Part shown: piece by piece, positions 25,419 through 34,313 of the stretch
Position numbering within the stretch: position 1 is the first letter of the stretch
Layout: every line of letters starts with the position of its first letter
NCBI RefSeq assembly: GCF_029936995.1
Contig: NZ_JAPYRE010000001.1
Coordinates: forward strand, 496,001-560,000
Direction: 5' to 3'
From: Henriciella sp.
Lineage (GTDB): Bacteria > Pseudomonadota > Alphaproteobacteria > Caulobacterales > Hyphomonadaceae
Length of the DNA: 64,000 nt
The notes under the pieces: model-generated
The model's input: the letters and a program-made list of their open reading frames with translations, nothing else
Databases searched by the model: none
What the model was told of the DNA's origin: nothing
Program-made: the position numbers and the translations under genes

Positions 25419-26072
25419 ATGGCAGAAGATATCCAAGCCGTGATCTGGGACTTTGGCGGGGTGCTCACCTCGTCCCCCTTCGAGGCTTTCAACCGTTACG
25501 AGGCCGATAATGGCCTGCCGAAGGATTTCATCCGCGGCGTTAATGCCCGCAATGGCGAGACCAATGCCTGGGCAAAGCTCGAACAGTCCAAGGTGACGGC
25601 CGAGGAGTTCGACAAGCTGTTCCGCGAGGAAAGCCGTGAACTGGGTCATGAAGTGCCGGGGCAGGACATTCTCGGGCTGCTGTCAGGCGAATTGCGCCCG
25701 CGCGTCGTAGAGGCGCTGAAGGCCTGCAAGTCGAAGGTCACGGTCGGCTGCATTACCAATAATGCCCCGGTCGGCAAGGGCGCAGGGATGCAGAGCGATG
25801 AAAGCCGCGCCGGGGAAATCGCAAAGGTTTTCGACCTGTTCGATGAGGTGATCGAAAGCTCCAAGCTGGGTATTCGCAAGCCGGACCCACGCATCTATTC
25901 GCTGATGTGCGAGGCGCTTGATGTCGATCCGAAAAAGTGTGTCTATCTCGATGATCTGGGTATCAACCTGAAACCGGCACGCGCGATGGGAATGACGACG
26001 ATCAAGGTTCTCGACGAGGATCAGCTGCTCCGGGATCTCGCAGAGGCGACGGGATGGTCCTTGACGGCGTGA
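25419..26072 (+). CDS. HAD-superfamily hydrolase
   Basis: The nucleophile motif I is VIWDFGGVLT with Asp11; motif II is likely CITNNAP, motif III Lys lies in GIRKPDPRIY and motif IV is VYLDDLGINL. This order and the DFGGV form match the subgroup related to YihX phosphatase and the N-terminal domain of epoxide hydrolases and ACAD10. It is a soluble 217-residue enzyme probably acting on a small phosphorylated compound. It heads a three-gene run with the lipoprotein gene that overlaps its end and phhB. Confidence 0.85.
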   Translation: MAEDIQAVIWDFGGVLTSSPFEAFNRYEADNGLPKDFIRGVNARNGETNAWAKLEQSKVTAEEFDKLFREESRELGHEVPGQDILGLLSGELRPRVVEALKACKSKVTVGCITNNAPVGKGAGMQSDESRAGEIAKVFDLFDEVIESSKLGIRKPDPRIYSLMCEALDVDPKKCVYLDDLGINLKPARAMGMTTIKVLDEDQLLRDLAEATGWSLTA

Positions 26073-26671
26073 CCCGTGCGGCCGCGGCAGGCGGCCTTGT
26101 CCTGGCCGCTTTGCTGACCGGTGCCTGTGGCGGCGAGAAACCGCGTGACACTGTACGTCTCAAGGTTGAGGCGGCTCCGGACTATATGAGGCCGTCCACG
26201 CAAGCTGGTCCGGAGACCGAGGCACTGAGCGAGGATGCAAGGGCGACGATTGCCGAGTTGCGTGACATCATCGACTCCAACTCGCTGACCCGGCTGACGC
26301 GCTTTGCAGACCGTCAGCCGAGCTTCATCTCGAATTTCGCCGGGGCCTCCCATCGTGAACACTGGGACCTGCTGCGGCGTACGGGCTTTGATCCCATCCT
26401 GCGCATGGAGGGGCTTCTGGACGGTCCGTATGGTACACGTATCGTGGGCGGAGAGACCTGGTATGTCTGGCCCGAACTGGCCGCACTGGATGCCGAGGAG
26501 CTGCGCCCGGAGCGGCTGAACTTCCGCCAGCGGGCACGGCTTGAGGAACTTGTCGGCGAAGCCGGCATTGCAGAGATCAGGAAAGGCAGCGGTTATCCCG
26601 GTGTCCGCATGGCGATCGCATCGGATGGCCGATGGCTCTACTACGTACACGAACGGCAAAACGAGGAGTAA
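26054..26671 (+). CDS. Lipoprotein of unknown function, 205 aa
   Basis: The frame starts inside the end of the HAD gene (19-base overlap) at an ATG preceded by GAGG, and encodes a lipoprotein signal with lipobox LLTGAC (Cys25). The mature part contains repeated Glu/Arg-rich helices (LSEDARATIAELRDIIDSNS; LNFRQRARLEELVGEAG) and a region GPYGTRIVGGETWYVWPELA that looks like a conserved beta domain. It should sit in the periplasm, attached to the outer membrane or inner membrane. No family is recognised. Translational coupling to the HAD gene is likely. Confidence 0.75.
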   Translation: MVLDGVTRAAAAGGLVLAALLTGACGGEKPRDTVRLKVEAAPDYMRPSTQAGPETEALSEDARATIAELRDIIDSNSLTRLTRFADRQPSFISNFAGASHREHWDLLRRTGFDPILRMEGLLDGPYGTRIVGGETWYVWPELAALDAEELRPERLNFRQRARLEELVGEAGIAEIRKGSGYPGVRMAIASDGRWLYYVHERQNEE

Positions 26672-26676
26672 GGGAC

Positions 26677-26970
26677 ATGGCAGACAAACTCGATCTCGAC
26701 ACCGCGCTCGGCAAGCTTCAGGGCTGGTCGAAGGCAGATGATGGCAAGCACGCCATTTCCAAGACGTTCAAGTTTGCCGATTTCTCCACGGCATTCGGTT
26801 TCATGAGCGCAATGGCGACGCAGGCCGAGAAAGCCGATCACCATCCTGAGTGGTTCAATGTCTACAATACGGTGGAAGTAACGCTCACCACTCACGACGC
26901 AGGCGGTGTGACCGAAAAGGACATTTCGCTTGGCCAGAAAATGGATTCCCTGGCTGCGAAGCTGGCCTGA
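26677..26970 (+). CDS. phhB: 4a-hydroxytetrahydrobiopterin dehydratase (pterin-4a-carbinolamine dehydratase)
   Basis: The 97-residue protein carries the family signature: FKFADFSTAFGFMSAMATQA followed by EKADHHPEWFNVYNTVEVTL, in which the paired histidines and the trailing His of the TTHDAGGVT block form the active site. It recycles the 4a-hydroxy pterin made by aromatic amino acid hydroxylases. Start at 26677 chosen from the GTAAGGG site and homologous length. It lies five bases after the lipoprotein stop codon, so these genes form an operon, but no hydroxylase gene is adjacent. Confidence 0.93.
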   Translation: MADKLDLDTALGKLQGWSKADDGKHAISKTFKFADFSTAFGFMSAMATQAEKADHHPEWFNVYNTVEVTLTTHDAGGVTEKDISLGQKMDSLAAKLA

Positions 26971-26984
26971 CGATGAAGTGAAGT

Positions 26985-28676
26985 TCAGGCGCTCATGCGT
27001 TCGATCATGGCGTCGAGGTCATTCATGGCGGCCTGATCCTTCATGGATGTATCTGCCGCCTGATTCTGGTTCTGGCTCGCGCCTGACAGGCAACTCGTCA
27101 GAACCGTCAGGAGCTGACGCTCGTCAATCGGTTTGGACACATAGTCGGCCATGCCGATGGCAAGGTAACGTTCGCGGTCACCGGCCATCGCATCGGCTGT
27201 CAGGGCAATGACAGGAATGTCTGCCCAGGGCTCGCCACTTGCGCGGATATGCTCAAGCGTCGTCGGCCCGTCCATCTCCGGCATGTGAATGTCGAGCATG
27301 ACGATGTCGGTCTTGTTTTTCTTGAGCTGTTGCAGCGCTTCCTTGCCACCGCCCGCCTCGATAACTTTAAGGCCGAGCGGTTCCACGAACAGCCGGGCGA
27401 CACGCCGGTTGATGCGGTTATCATCCACGATGAGCGCGGTTTTCCCGCGCAGGCTACCCTCTTCGGAAGGCTGTTCCTGATGCTGTGGCTGCTTGACCGG
27501 CTCGGGCTTGAAGCTGACCGGCTGTGGTTCTTCCGGCTGTTCCTCGACGTGCGTTGCTTCTAGCGTGAGCGTGAAAATCGAGCCTTTTCCGGGCTTCGAG
27601 ACAACACTTATGTCACCGCCCATGAGACGGGCGAGTTTGCGGGAAATGGCCAGGCCAAGGCCCGTGCCACCATAATTGCGGGTCGTGGAGCGGTCAGCCT
27701 GCTGGAAGTTTTCAAACAGCTTGTTGACCTGTTCCTCGCTCATGCCGATGCCCGTGTCGGAGACATGAATTTTGATGCGCGCCTTCTGGGGGTCAGGATT
27801 GTCATCAAGCGTCGCGGCTACGATCACACCGCCTTCGCTGGTGAACTTGAGCGCGTTGGAGAGAAGGTTGTCGACACATTGGCGCAAGCGCACAGGGTCG
27901 AACTCCATGACAGAAGGGATACTCTTGTCGATGATGAAGCGCAGCGACAGGCCCTTCTCTTCCGCCTTCGTGCGATAGAAGCGTTCACTCCGCTTCATCT
28001 TGTGACGGAAATCGTCGACGATGGGGGCGACTTCCAGCTTCCCGGCCTCGATCTTGGAGAGGTCGAGAATGTCGTTGAGCAGGGTCATCAGGGACTTCGA
28101 GCAGTCCAGAATGGCGTCGACCATCTCGCGTTCATCTGTCTGCAGCTCCCGGTGGCCGAGGGCCTGGGCCATACCGAGAATGCCATTGAGCGGCGTGCGG
28201 ATCTCGTGGCTCATCGCGGCGAGGAATTCGGACTTGGCCTGGCTGGCCGCCTGGGCTTCCCGCTTGGCGTGGCGCAGTTCGCGCTCACGCTCGCGCATGT
28301 CGGTCACATCGGAACTGATGCACAGGACATTGCTATCGGCGAGCTTGGAGAATGTCGCCTTTACATGGGTCCCTTCGCGGTTCTCGACATTGATCGTACC
28401 GCTACCGCGGACCATGCCGACAAGCTTGTTCGAATATCTCTCGACATCGAAACCGTCATGGCCGTCGGCAATGTATTTCGTGCTGTTATACATCGCATCG
28501 TCGAGCGACTCGCCCATTTCCAGGCGGCGATAGAATTCGGGGAAGTGGCGGCGGGCTGTTTCGTTGACGAATACAAGGCTGTAATCTTCGCGGTGCAGCG
28601 CGAAGCCATTCTCGATCTTCTCGACAGCCTGCAGGAGCTGTTCGAGCGTCAGATTGATCTGTTCCTTCTGCGGCAT
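26985..28676 (-). CDS. Hybrid sensor histidine kinase with receiver domain
   Basis: From the ATG at 28676 (AAAGGGGG upstream) the 563-residue protein has a PAS sensor (about residues 10-130), a coiled coil ([20 protein letters not shown]), a HisKA domain with His157 in [11 protein letters not shown], an ATPase domain with [14 protein letters not shown] and [10 protein letters not shown], a Pro/Glu/Gln-rich linker and a receiver domain with Asp462 ([13 protein letters not shown]). There are no membrane spans, so it is a cytoplasmic phosphorelay kinase. The signal and downstream partner are unknown. It converges on phhB and its promoter faces the SDR gene. Confidence 0.93.
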   Translation of the reverse strand: MPQKEQINLTLEQLLQAVEKIENGFALHREDYSLVFVNETARRHFPEFYRRLEMGESLDDAMYNSTKYIADGHDGFDVERYSNKLVGMVRGSGTINVENREGTHVKATFSKLADSNVLCISSDVTDMRERERELRHAKREAQAASQAKSEFLAAMSHEIRTPLNGILGMAQALGHRELQTDEREMVDAILDCSKSLMTLLNDILDLSKIEAGKLEVAPIVDDFRHKMKRSERFYRTKAEEKGLSLRFIIDKSIPSVMEFDPVRLRQCVDNLLSNALKFTSEGGVIVAATLDDNPDPQKARIKIHVSDTGIGMSEEQVNKLFENFQQADRSTTRNYGGTGLGLAISRKLARLMGGDISVVSKPGKGSIFTLTLEATHVEEQPEEPQPVSFKPEPVKQPQHQEQPSEEGSLRGKTALIVDDNRINRRVARLFVEPLGLKVIEAGGGKEALQQLKKNKTDIVMLDIHMPEMDGPTTLEHIRASGEPWADIPVIALTADAMAGDRERYLAIGMADYVSKPIDERQLLTVLTSCLSGASQNQNQAADTSMKDQAAMNDLDAMIERMSA

Positions 28677-28839
28677 TTGTTGCCGTTCCCCCTTTATTAT
28701 TGCCGGGAACCTCTTCGAAAATCCTTTCAAAATTCTTCATTTATTCCGTCACGGAAGGCTTGTCGCGCCGCTTGACCTTTTTCAGGCAAACTGGAACTGA
28801 CACTACAGGATAGAGAAAACAGGAATGAGGGAGGTCCGG

Positions 28840-29613
28840 ATGGGACGCGTAGCAGGCAAGATGGCTCTGGTGACAGGCGGTGCGCAGGGGCTCGGCGAGG
28901 CGACGGCGAGAATGCTGGCGCGAGAGGGTGCGAAGGTCGCCATTACCGATGTGAACGGCGAGGGCGCGACGAAAGTCGCCGCCGCGATCAACGCCGAACA
29001 TGGCGACGGAACCGCCTTTGCCTGGCAGCATGACGTGACCGATGCAGAGCGCTGGCAGGTCGTGTTGAAGGAAGCCCATGACGCGATGGGCGGACTGAAC
29101 GTGCTGATTAACAATGCCGGTATCGGCTCGCACGGCACGGTCGAGGACGAGGATTACGAGACGTTCCGCAAGGTTCAGGAAGTTGATGTCGATTCCATCT
29201 TCCACGGCTGCAAGTACGCCATCCCGCTGATGCGCGACCACGGGCTCGGTTCGATCGTGAACATTTCCTCCATTGCGGGCATCATCGCGAGCGGCAACTA
29301 TATTTCCTACAACACCGCCAAGGCGGCGGTGCGGCACATGTCGAAGTCGATCGCGCTGCATTGCGCCAAGACAGGCGGGCAGATCCGTTGTAACTCGGTG
29401 CACCCGGTTTTCATCAACACCCCGATCCTCGACTACACCAAGTCGCAGTTCGGGGAAGAGGAAGCGCTTGCCAAGCTCGGCCGCCAGATTCCGCTCGGCA
29501 AGGTCGGCGAGCCGGACGATATCGCCTATGCCGTACTCTATCTCGCCTCCGACGAGAGCAAGCTGGTCACCGGCATCGAGCTCAAGGTCGATGGCGGAAT
29601 CTCGGCGATGTAG
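28840..29613 (+). CDS. Short-chain dehydrogenase/reductase
   Basis: The classical SDR pattern is complete: cofactor loop TGGAQGLGEA (Thr12 to Gly19), NNAG near residue 92, catalytic Ser in VNISSIAGI and the YxxxK pair in ISYNTAKAA, with the late block PLGKVGEPDDIAYAVLYLAS and the C-terminal VDGGISAM. An acidic residue after the second strand (ITDVNGEG) suggests NAD(H) over NADP(H). The substrate is unknown; closest behaviour is that of 3-alpha/20-beta-hydroxysteroid or cyclic alcohol dehydrogenases. The start is at 28840 with a GGGAGG site. Confidence 0.92.
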   Translation: MGRVAGKMALVTGGAQGLGEATARMLAREGAKVAITDVNGEGATKVAAAINAEHGDGTAFAWQHDVTDAERWQVVLKEAHDAMGGLNVLINNAGIGSHGTVEDEDYETFRKVQEVDVDSIFHGCKYAIPLMRDHGLGSIVNISSIAGIIASGNYISYNTAKAAVRHMSKSIALHCAKTGGQIRCNSVHPVFINTPILDYTKSQFGEEEALAKLGRQIPLGKVGEPDDIAYAVLYLASDESKLVTGIELKVDGGISAM

Positions 29614-29684
29614 GCCTAAATACTGCTTGTCGAACGCCATTTGTTCATGTAATGTTCCGGCCTCTCAAGCAAGGAGGCTGGGAT

Positions 29685-30056
29685 ATGATTGGTTATGTGA
29701 CATTGGGGACGAATGATCTGGCACGGGCGGCGACATTCTATGACGCCATCGCCGCTGAGCTGGGCAGCGGGCGGATGATGGAGTTCGACACCTTCATCGC
29801 CTGGGGCACGCCTGACGGGCCGGCCGGGTTTGCCGCGACGAAGCCGTTTGACGGCAAGCCGGCGAGCGTCGGCAATGGCATGATGGTGGCCCTTCAGGCG
29901 AAAGACAAAGACCAGGTCCACAAGCTTTACGAGATCGCGCTCGCCAATGGCGGAAGCGATGAAGGTGCGCCCGGTCCGCGTGGCGATGACGGCTTCTATG
30001 CCGCCTATTTCCGGGATCCGGACGGCAACAAGCTGAATGCTTTCACCATGGGGTGA
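29685..30056 (+). CDS. VOC-family protein (glyoxalase/bleomycin-resistance fold)
   Basis: The 123-residue protein begins MIGYVTLGTNDLARAATFYD and ends YAAYFRDPDGNKLNAFTMG, the first and last halves of a single VOC module. The late Asp-Pro-Asp-Gly-Asn turn is typical. The enzyme activity is unknown. It follows the SDR gene by 70 bases on the same strand and may be expressed with it. Start at 29685 is set by a GGAGG site and the conserved first strand. Confidence 0.88.
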   Translation: MIGYVTLGTNDLARAATFYDAIAAELGSGRMMEFDTFIAWGTPDGPAGFAATKPFDGKPASVGNGMMVALQAKDKDQVHKLYEIALANGGSDEGAPGPRGDDGFYAAYFRDPDGNKLNAFTMG

Positions 30057-30079
30057 GGTCGGTGCGCCGATGCCTGCGG

Positions 30080-31309
30080 TCAGCCGGGCCTGGGTGTGCG
30101 CAGGTTGAAGTAGACCCGGTAGGCCAACAGGGCGGCCATCATGGCTGCACTCACGAAAAGCGGCAGGCGGTCCCCGGCTGAGTAGAGCATTGCGCCGAGC
30201 AGGGGGCCGAAGATGAAGCCTGAGGGCGGGGCGGCCGAGAGCAGGGCGGCGGCGCTGCCCTGTTCGTGACGCTCCACCGAGAGGCTGCCGAGCGCATTGG
30301 CGGAGGGGACTGACAGGGCCGACCCGATGCCGACAAGGACGAAGGCGAGGCAGAAAGCCGTGAAGGGGCCTGCCAGGGCAGCCCAGACATAGCCCGCCAC
30401 GATGCAGGCCAGCCCGACGGGCAGGATGCGTTTCGGGTCCGGTTTCAGGGGCTGCACATAGCCGAACTGGACCACGATCATCGCGATCGACATGCAGGCG
30501 AAGGCGATACCGGTCGCCTGCACGCTCGCCGCCTTGGCGAGATCATACCGGTCCTCGATCAGCCAGGCGAGCGTCTGCTGGATCGCGCCAACGGCGACGA
30601 AATAGGCAAACAGGAAAGCAAGATGCGGGAAGACGCGCGGGTCTCTCATGCGCAGCGGGTCCGGCCGGGCAGAATCACGGTTGCCCCGTGACTTTGGCAG
30701 GCTGAAACCAATGACAGATCCGGCGATGGCGCAGAAGACGATGGAGCCCCAGAGCGGGGCAAGGGCGCCAAACTCGGCAAGGATGCTCGCGCCGGCCGGG
30801 CCAAGGATCGAACCGAGCCCCATGGCGGCGGCCAGCATGCCCAGCCCGCCGGCGCGGGTAAGCGGCGTCGTCGCATCCGTCATGGCCGCCATCGAAGCAG
30901 GCTGGAGGCCGGGAGAAAGCAGGCCGAAGAAGAGCCTTGTGAACACCAGCAGGAAAAAGGTCGACAGCCCGGTCACCATGCCGATGAGGGCGGCCTTCAG
31001 GGCGAACAGGAACATCATGTTGGTGGTGGCCATGGCGAACAGGGAGAAGACCATGATGCGCTTGCGGCCAAACCGGTCTGCCCAATGGCCCCATTGCGGG
31101 ATCATCAGGGCGTAGATGGCAGCTGACAGGGTGAGGATTCCAGCAACCTGGATTTCGGTGAGGCCGGCTTCACGGGCGAGCGGGGCGACGACCACGAAAT
31201 TGATCGTCATGCCCGCGCCCATGGCGACGCTGCCAAAGGCGATGGCGAGTTTCTGTAGTCCTGAAAGCGGCCTGAGCGGCGCGTCCATCGCAGGCGGCTG
31301 GGCCGTCAT
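30080..31309 (-). CDS. Major facilitator superfamily transporter
   Basis: Twelve hydrophobic spans can be counted over 409 residues. The A-like motif between spans 2 and 3, GHWADRFGRKRIMVFS, is the MFS signature, and the first half carries the drug-transporter type PGLQPASMAAMTD. Length and motifs fit a 12-span proton-driven effluxer such as the TetA-like group, but substrate is unknown. I placed the start at the ATG at 31309 because a GGAGG site precedes it; the longer frame adds an implausible Arg-rich leader. Confidence 0.88.
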   Translation of the reverse strand: MTAQPPAMDAPLRPLSGLQKLAIAFGSVAMGAGMTINFVVVAPLAREAGLTEIQVAGILTLSAAIYALMIPQWGHWADRFGRKRIMVFSLFAMATTNMMFLFALKAALIGMVTGLSTFFLLVFTRLFFGLLSPGLQPASMAAMTDATTPLTRAGGLGMLAAAMGLGSILGPAGASILAEFGALAPLWGSIVFCAIAGSVIGFSLPKSRGNRDSARPDPLRMRDPRVFPHLAFLFAYFVAVGAIQQTLAWLIEDRYDLAKAASVQATGIAFACMSIAMIVVQFGYVQPLKPDPKRILPVGLACIVAGYVWAALAGPFTAFCLAFVLVGIGSALSVPSANALGSLSVERHEQGSAAALLSAAPPSGFIFGPLLGAMLYSAGDRLPLFVSAAMMAALLAYRVYFNLRTPRPG

Positions 31310-31491
31310 GTCGTATCCTCCGGTGATGAAGGTGGTGTGCGCCGCCGGATCGGGCAAGGTGAACGTCGCGGAAGGCCTCGAAGCTGCCCCTCCCGACCGC
31401 TTTCGGGGCCTGGCGAAACGGATGTCGGTTCCCATATTGCGAAAGCTTTGCGAAATGGACTAGTCAGGCCGAAAGATATTGGAGACCTACA

Positions 31492-31782
31492 TTGCGTGCG
31501 CTTCTCGACATCGTTCTAATCATTCTTCAACTCGGCATCTGGGTGCTGATCGCGCAGGCCATCCTGTCCTGGCTGATCGCCTTCAATGTCGTGAACCTGC
31601 GTAACCAGTTCGTCGAGGGCCTATGGCGTATCCTGCACCAGATCACGGAGCCATTCTGCCGGCCAATCCGCAACGCGCTGCCGCGTATGAGCGGGATCGA
31701 CCTGTCACCGCTTATCCTGATCCTGATCATCATCTTCCTCGAACGGGTGATCATGTATTACGTCTATCCGAACGTGATCTGA
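31492..31782 (+). CDS. YggT-family membrane protein
   Basis: The 96-residue protein has two strongly hydrophobic spans (LLDIVLIILQLGIWVLIAQA; LSPLILILIIIFLERVIMY) and the conserved LHQITEPFCRPIRNALPR segment of YggT between them. The start codon is TTG with a GGAG site six bases ahead. YggT proteins are linked with osmotic-stress tolerance and cell-division septum placement but their chemistry is unknown. It heads a run with the DUF167 gene and folD, an order often seen in proteobacteria. Confidence 0.92.
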   Translation: MRALLDIVLIILQLGIWVLIAQAILSWLIAFNVVNLRNQFVEGLWRILHQITEPFCRPIRNALPRMSGIDLSPLILILIIIFLERVIMYYVYPNVI

Positions 31783-31792
31783 CGAGCCGCTC

Positions 31793-32080
31793 ATGCGTCT
31801 TACCGCCCGTGTCATGCCGAACGCTTCCTCCGACGCGATACAGGGCCGGATGGTGGATGATGCAGGCCGGGAATTCCTGAAACTTCGTGTCTCTGCTGTG
31901 CCGGAGAATGGCAAGGCGAACTGCGCAGTCGAGAAACTGCTCGCAAAGGTGCTGAAGCTCCCGAAATCTGCCGTCAGGGTGGTGACCGGCGAGACGAGCC
32001 GGATTAAGGGCGTGGACATCGACACGGAACCGGGCAGCGCCGCGGCGCGCCAGATCGAGGAGTGGATGGGTCATGGCTGA
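31793..32080 (+). CDS. DUF167 (YggU-like) protein
   Basis: The 95-residue protein contains the family's core [20 protein letters not shown] followed by [20 protein letters not shown]. It is soluble and its function is unknown. The DUF167 gene is typically paired with yggT, as here, ten bases downstream. Its last 8 bases overlap folD, indicating translational coupling. Confidence 0.9.
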   Translation: MRLTARVMPNASSDAIQGRMVDDAGREFLKLRVSAVPENGKANCAVEKLLAKVLKLPKSAVRVVTGETSRIKGVDIDTEPGSAAARQIEEWMGHG

Positions 32081-32957
32081 ACGGATCGAGGGCAAACAGG
32101 TCGCCGCGGATGTCAGGGCGAAGGTCGCAGAGGCCGTATCGGCGCTTCCCGGACAGCCGGCGCTTGCCGTTGTGCTGGTCGGCGAAGACCCGGCCAGCCA
32201 CGTCTATGTCCGCAACAAGGTACGCCAGACCGAAGAAGCGGGCATGCGCTCGCTGCATCATCATCTTTCCGCTGATGCCAGCCAGGCGGACGTCGAAGAC
32301 CTGATCTCGACATTGAATGATGATCCGGAAGTTGACGGCATCCTGCTGCAACTGCCGCTGCCCAAGGGTCTCGACGAGCAAAGGGCCATCGAGTGCATCA
32401 ACCCGGCCAAGGATGTCGACGGGCTGACGGAAGCGAGCGCCGGGCGGCTGCTGCTTGGCAAGGCGGGCTTGCGGCCATGCACGCCGACGGGGTGCGTGAT
32501 CCTCGCCAAGAGCGCGCTGGGCGAGGATCTCTCCGGTAAGAATGTCGTCGTGATCGGGCGCTCCATTCTCGTGGGCAAGCCGGCGGCGATGCTGTTCCTG
32601 GCAGAGAACTGTACCGTCACGGTTTCGCATTCGCGCACGCAGGACCTGGAAGGGCTTTGCCGCACGGCAGATATTCTCGTGCCCGCCGTGGGCCGGGCGA
32701 AGATGGTAAAGGGCGACTGGGTGAAACCCGGGGCGGTGGTCATAGATGTCGGCATCAACCGGATTGATGCGCCGGAAAAAGGCGAAGGCAAGACGCGGCT
32801 GGTGGGCGATGCGGACTTTGCCGACTGCGAGCCGGTCGCCGGGCATATCACGCCGGTGCCGGGCGGGGTCGGCCCGATGACGATTGCCTGCCTGCTCCGC
32901 AACACTGTCATCGCGGCCTGCTACCGGCGCGGCTGGGATATTCCGGCGGAGCTGTGA
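32073..32957 (+). CDS. folD: Bifunctional methylenetetrahydrofolate dehydrogenase/methenyltetrahydrofolate cyclohydrolase
   Basis: The 294-residue protein shows [20 protein letters not shown] with the catalytic Lys of the YVRNK block, [38 protein letters not shown], the NADP-binding [17 protein letters not shown] and the final DVGINR...[10 protein letters not shown]. It interconverts 5,10-methylene- and 10-formyl-tetrahydrofolate through methenyl, supplying one-carbon units for purine and formyl-Met synthesis. It shares overlap with the preceding gene and is followed after 6 bases by a methyltransferase gene. It complements the gcv operon later in the window. Confidence 0.97.
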   Translation: MAERIEGKQVAADVRAKVAEAVSALPGQPALAVVLVGEDPASHVYVRNKVRQTEEAGMRSLHHHLSADASQADVEDLISTLNDDPEVDGILLQLPLPKGLDEQRAIECINPAKDVDGLTEASAGRLLLGKAGLRPCTPTGCVILAKSALGEDLSGKNVVVIGRSILVGKPAAMLFLAENCTVTVSHSRTQDLEGLCRTADILVPAVGRAKMVKGDWVKPGAVVIDVGINRIDAPEKGEGKTRLVGDADFADCEPVAGHITPVPGGVGPMTIACLLRNTVIAACYRRGWDIPAEL

Positions 32958-32963
32958 GCCGGA

Positions 32964-33581
32964 ATGTCGGATCATGTTCGCGGAACAAGGGGATATGCCG
33001 AAGCGGCCGATCACCTCTTTGCCTGCTATGAATCCTATTCTTTCGAGGCAACACATGGTCCATTGACGGACTTCATACCGAGGGCCCCCGGACGGGTTCT
33101 CGATATCGGTGCAGGCACCGGGCGCGATGCCGCATGGTACGCCGAAGCCGGCTTTGAAACGCTTGCGGTTGAACCGTGCGACGCGCTGCGTATGCGGGCG
33201 ATGGCGCACCACACCTCCCCGAATATTACGTGGTGTGATGACAGCCTGCCGGGGCTGGAGAGCTTCGGTGAGCTCACAGGCGAGTTCGATCTGATCCAGC
33301 TTTCAGCCGTCTGGATGCATCTCGACAGGGAGGAACGCGCCGCGGCGATGCCAAGGATCTCAGGGCTCCTGAAACCCGGCGGGCGTCTCATCATGCTGGT
33401 GCGCCTTGGCCCAGTTCCGGAAGGGCGCTGCATGTTCGATGTTCCGTCGGAAGAGACGGTGGCGCTGGCAGATGCTGCCGGGCTTATGAGCCTGTTCCGT
33501 GAGCAACGCCAGTCCGCCGGCGAAGCGAACCGCAAAGCTGGTGTTACATGGATGAATCACGTCTTCGAGAAAGAACGGTAG
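32964..33581 (+). CDS. Class I S-adenosylmethionine-dependent methyltransferase
   Basis: The 205-residue protein has motif I RVLDIGAGTGRDAAWYAEAG, an acidic motif II (LAVEPCDALR), an IQLSAVWMHL motif IV region and LKPGGRLIMLVRLG, all typical of Rossmann-fold methyltransferases. The substrate is unknown; the WMHLDREER stretch and size suggest a small molecule. It follows folD with a 6-base gap and precedes the HNH gene, so the run is a likely operon. Confidence 0.87.
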   Translation: MSDHVRGTRGYAEAADHLFACYESYSFEATHGPLTDFIPRAPGRVLDIGAGTGRDAAWYAEAGFETLAVEPCDALRMRAMAHHTSPNITWCDDSLPGLESFGELTGEFDLIQLSAVWMHLDREERAAAMPRISGLLKPGGRLIMLVRLGPVPEGRCMFDVPSEETVALADAAGLMSLFREQRQSAGEANRKAGVTWMNHVFEKER

Positions 33582-33585
33582 CGGC

Positions 33586-33864
33586 ATGTCACAGAGTTAT
33601 AGCCCACCTGACACCGCGTTCTTCCATCAGCTATGGGAGGCTCAGTCGGGGTGCTGTGCCCTGTGTGGCAGGCCGATGCCGCGGTCACGGTTCGAGGTCG
33701 CGCACGCCACGATCTGGAAGAAGCAGCGCCCGACGTTTGATCATATCATCCCGCGTGCGGCAGGCGGGCCGGACATGGCCGACAATCTCCAGCTCGCCCA
33801 TGCCATCTGCAATAAACGCAAGGGCAAGTCTCAGGCGGCGTCGGTGGGCCGTGACAGGACATAG
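33586..33864 (+). CDS. Small HNH endonuclease-like protein
   Basis: In 92 residues it holds CCALCGRPMPRS (zinc-ligand pair), the HNH metal-site block FDHIIPRAAGGPDMADNLQL and the end AHAICNKRKGKS. The Asp-His pair, the Asn of DNLQL and the Cys/Lys tail match McrA-like HNH nucleases that bind a structural zinc. It has no restriction or prophage partner nearby, so a housekeeping or repair role is as likely as defence. It starts four bases after the methyltransferase stop codon. Confidence 0.85.
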   Translation: MSQSYSPPDTAFFHQLWEAQSGCCALCGRPMPRSRFEVAHATIWKKQRPTFDHIIPRAAGGPDMADNLQLAHAICNKRKGKSQAASVGRDRT

Positions 33865-34187
33865 GCTGCGCCGGTCACGACGAGGCCGAGCGCGATGGCA
33901 AGCCATGCCCAGCGTCCCCAGAGCAGGAACCCGCTGATTCCGCTGGCGATTGCCATACCGGCGAGCGCACCGCTCTTGGAGCTGCGCGAAAGCGTGCCCT
34001 GTTCGATGAAGTCCCGGATCGGCGGGCCAAGGCCGGGGCGGGCATAGATCCAGTCGCGCATGGCCGGGCTAGAGCGGGTGAAACAGAGCGCTGCGACGAT
34101 CCAGAAAATGGTTGTCGGCCAGACCGGCAGGAAGATACCGATCGCGCCAAGCGCGAGAAAGAGGAAACCGAGCAGGCGGGCAATCAT
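33831..34187 (-). CDS. DUF454 (YbaN-like) membrane protein
   Basis: The frame contains LLGFLFLALGAIGIFLPVWP TTIFWIVAALCFTRSSPAMR-type blocks: the Pro-Thr-Thr-Pro-like turn and WIVAALCFTRSSP match the DUF454 inner-membrane family, with further spans at the C-terminal half. The start at 34187 (MIARLLGF) is the best fit to the family; a weak ribosome site leaves the first residues uncertain. The 3' end overlaps the HNH gene on the other strand by 34 bases. The family's function is unknown. Confidence 0.82.
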   Translation of the reverse strand: MIARLLGFLFLALGAIGIFLPVWPTTIFWIVAALCFTRSSPAMRDWIYARPGLGPPIRDFIEQGTLSRSSKSGALAGMAIASGISGFLLWGRWAWLAIALGLVVTGAAYVLSRPTDAA

Positions 34188-34240
34188 GTCTGGTCTGCTC
34201 ACTTCCTTGTGGCGTGTTGCGAAGGCTTCTCGCATAAAAG

Positions 34241-34285
34241 GGGCGGGCGGACCATCCGGCAAGTGCCTCATGGTGGCGCCCGCCC
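34241..34285 (-). terminator. Terminator-like stem-loop after katA
   Basis: GGGCGGGCG and CGCCCGCCC pair outside, ACCAT and ATGGT pair inside. On the minus strand the stem is followed by CCTTTTATG, a weak T-run, and it starts just after the katA stop codon. Confidence 0.65.
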
Positions 34286-34313
34286 TCTCCAGGCGTTTGA
34301 CTGCCAGCCGCGA

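Noticed and set aside
33586-33864. HNH gene as part of a restriction or anti-phage system
   Set aside because: Neighbours are folate, methyltransferase and membrane genes in an ordinary operon-like run; the methyltransferase lacks DNA-methylase motifs.
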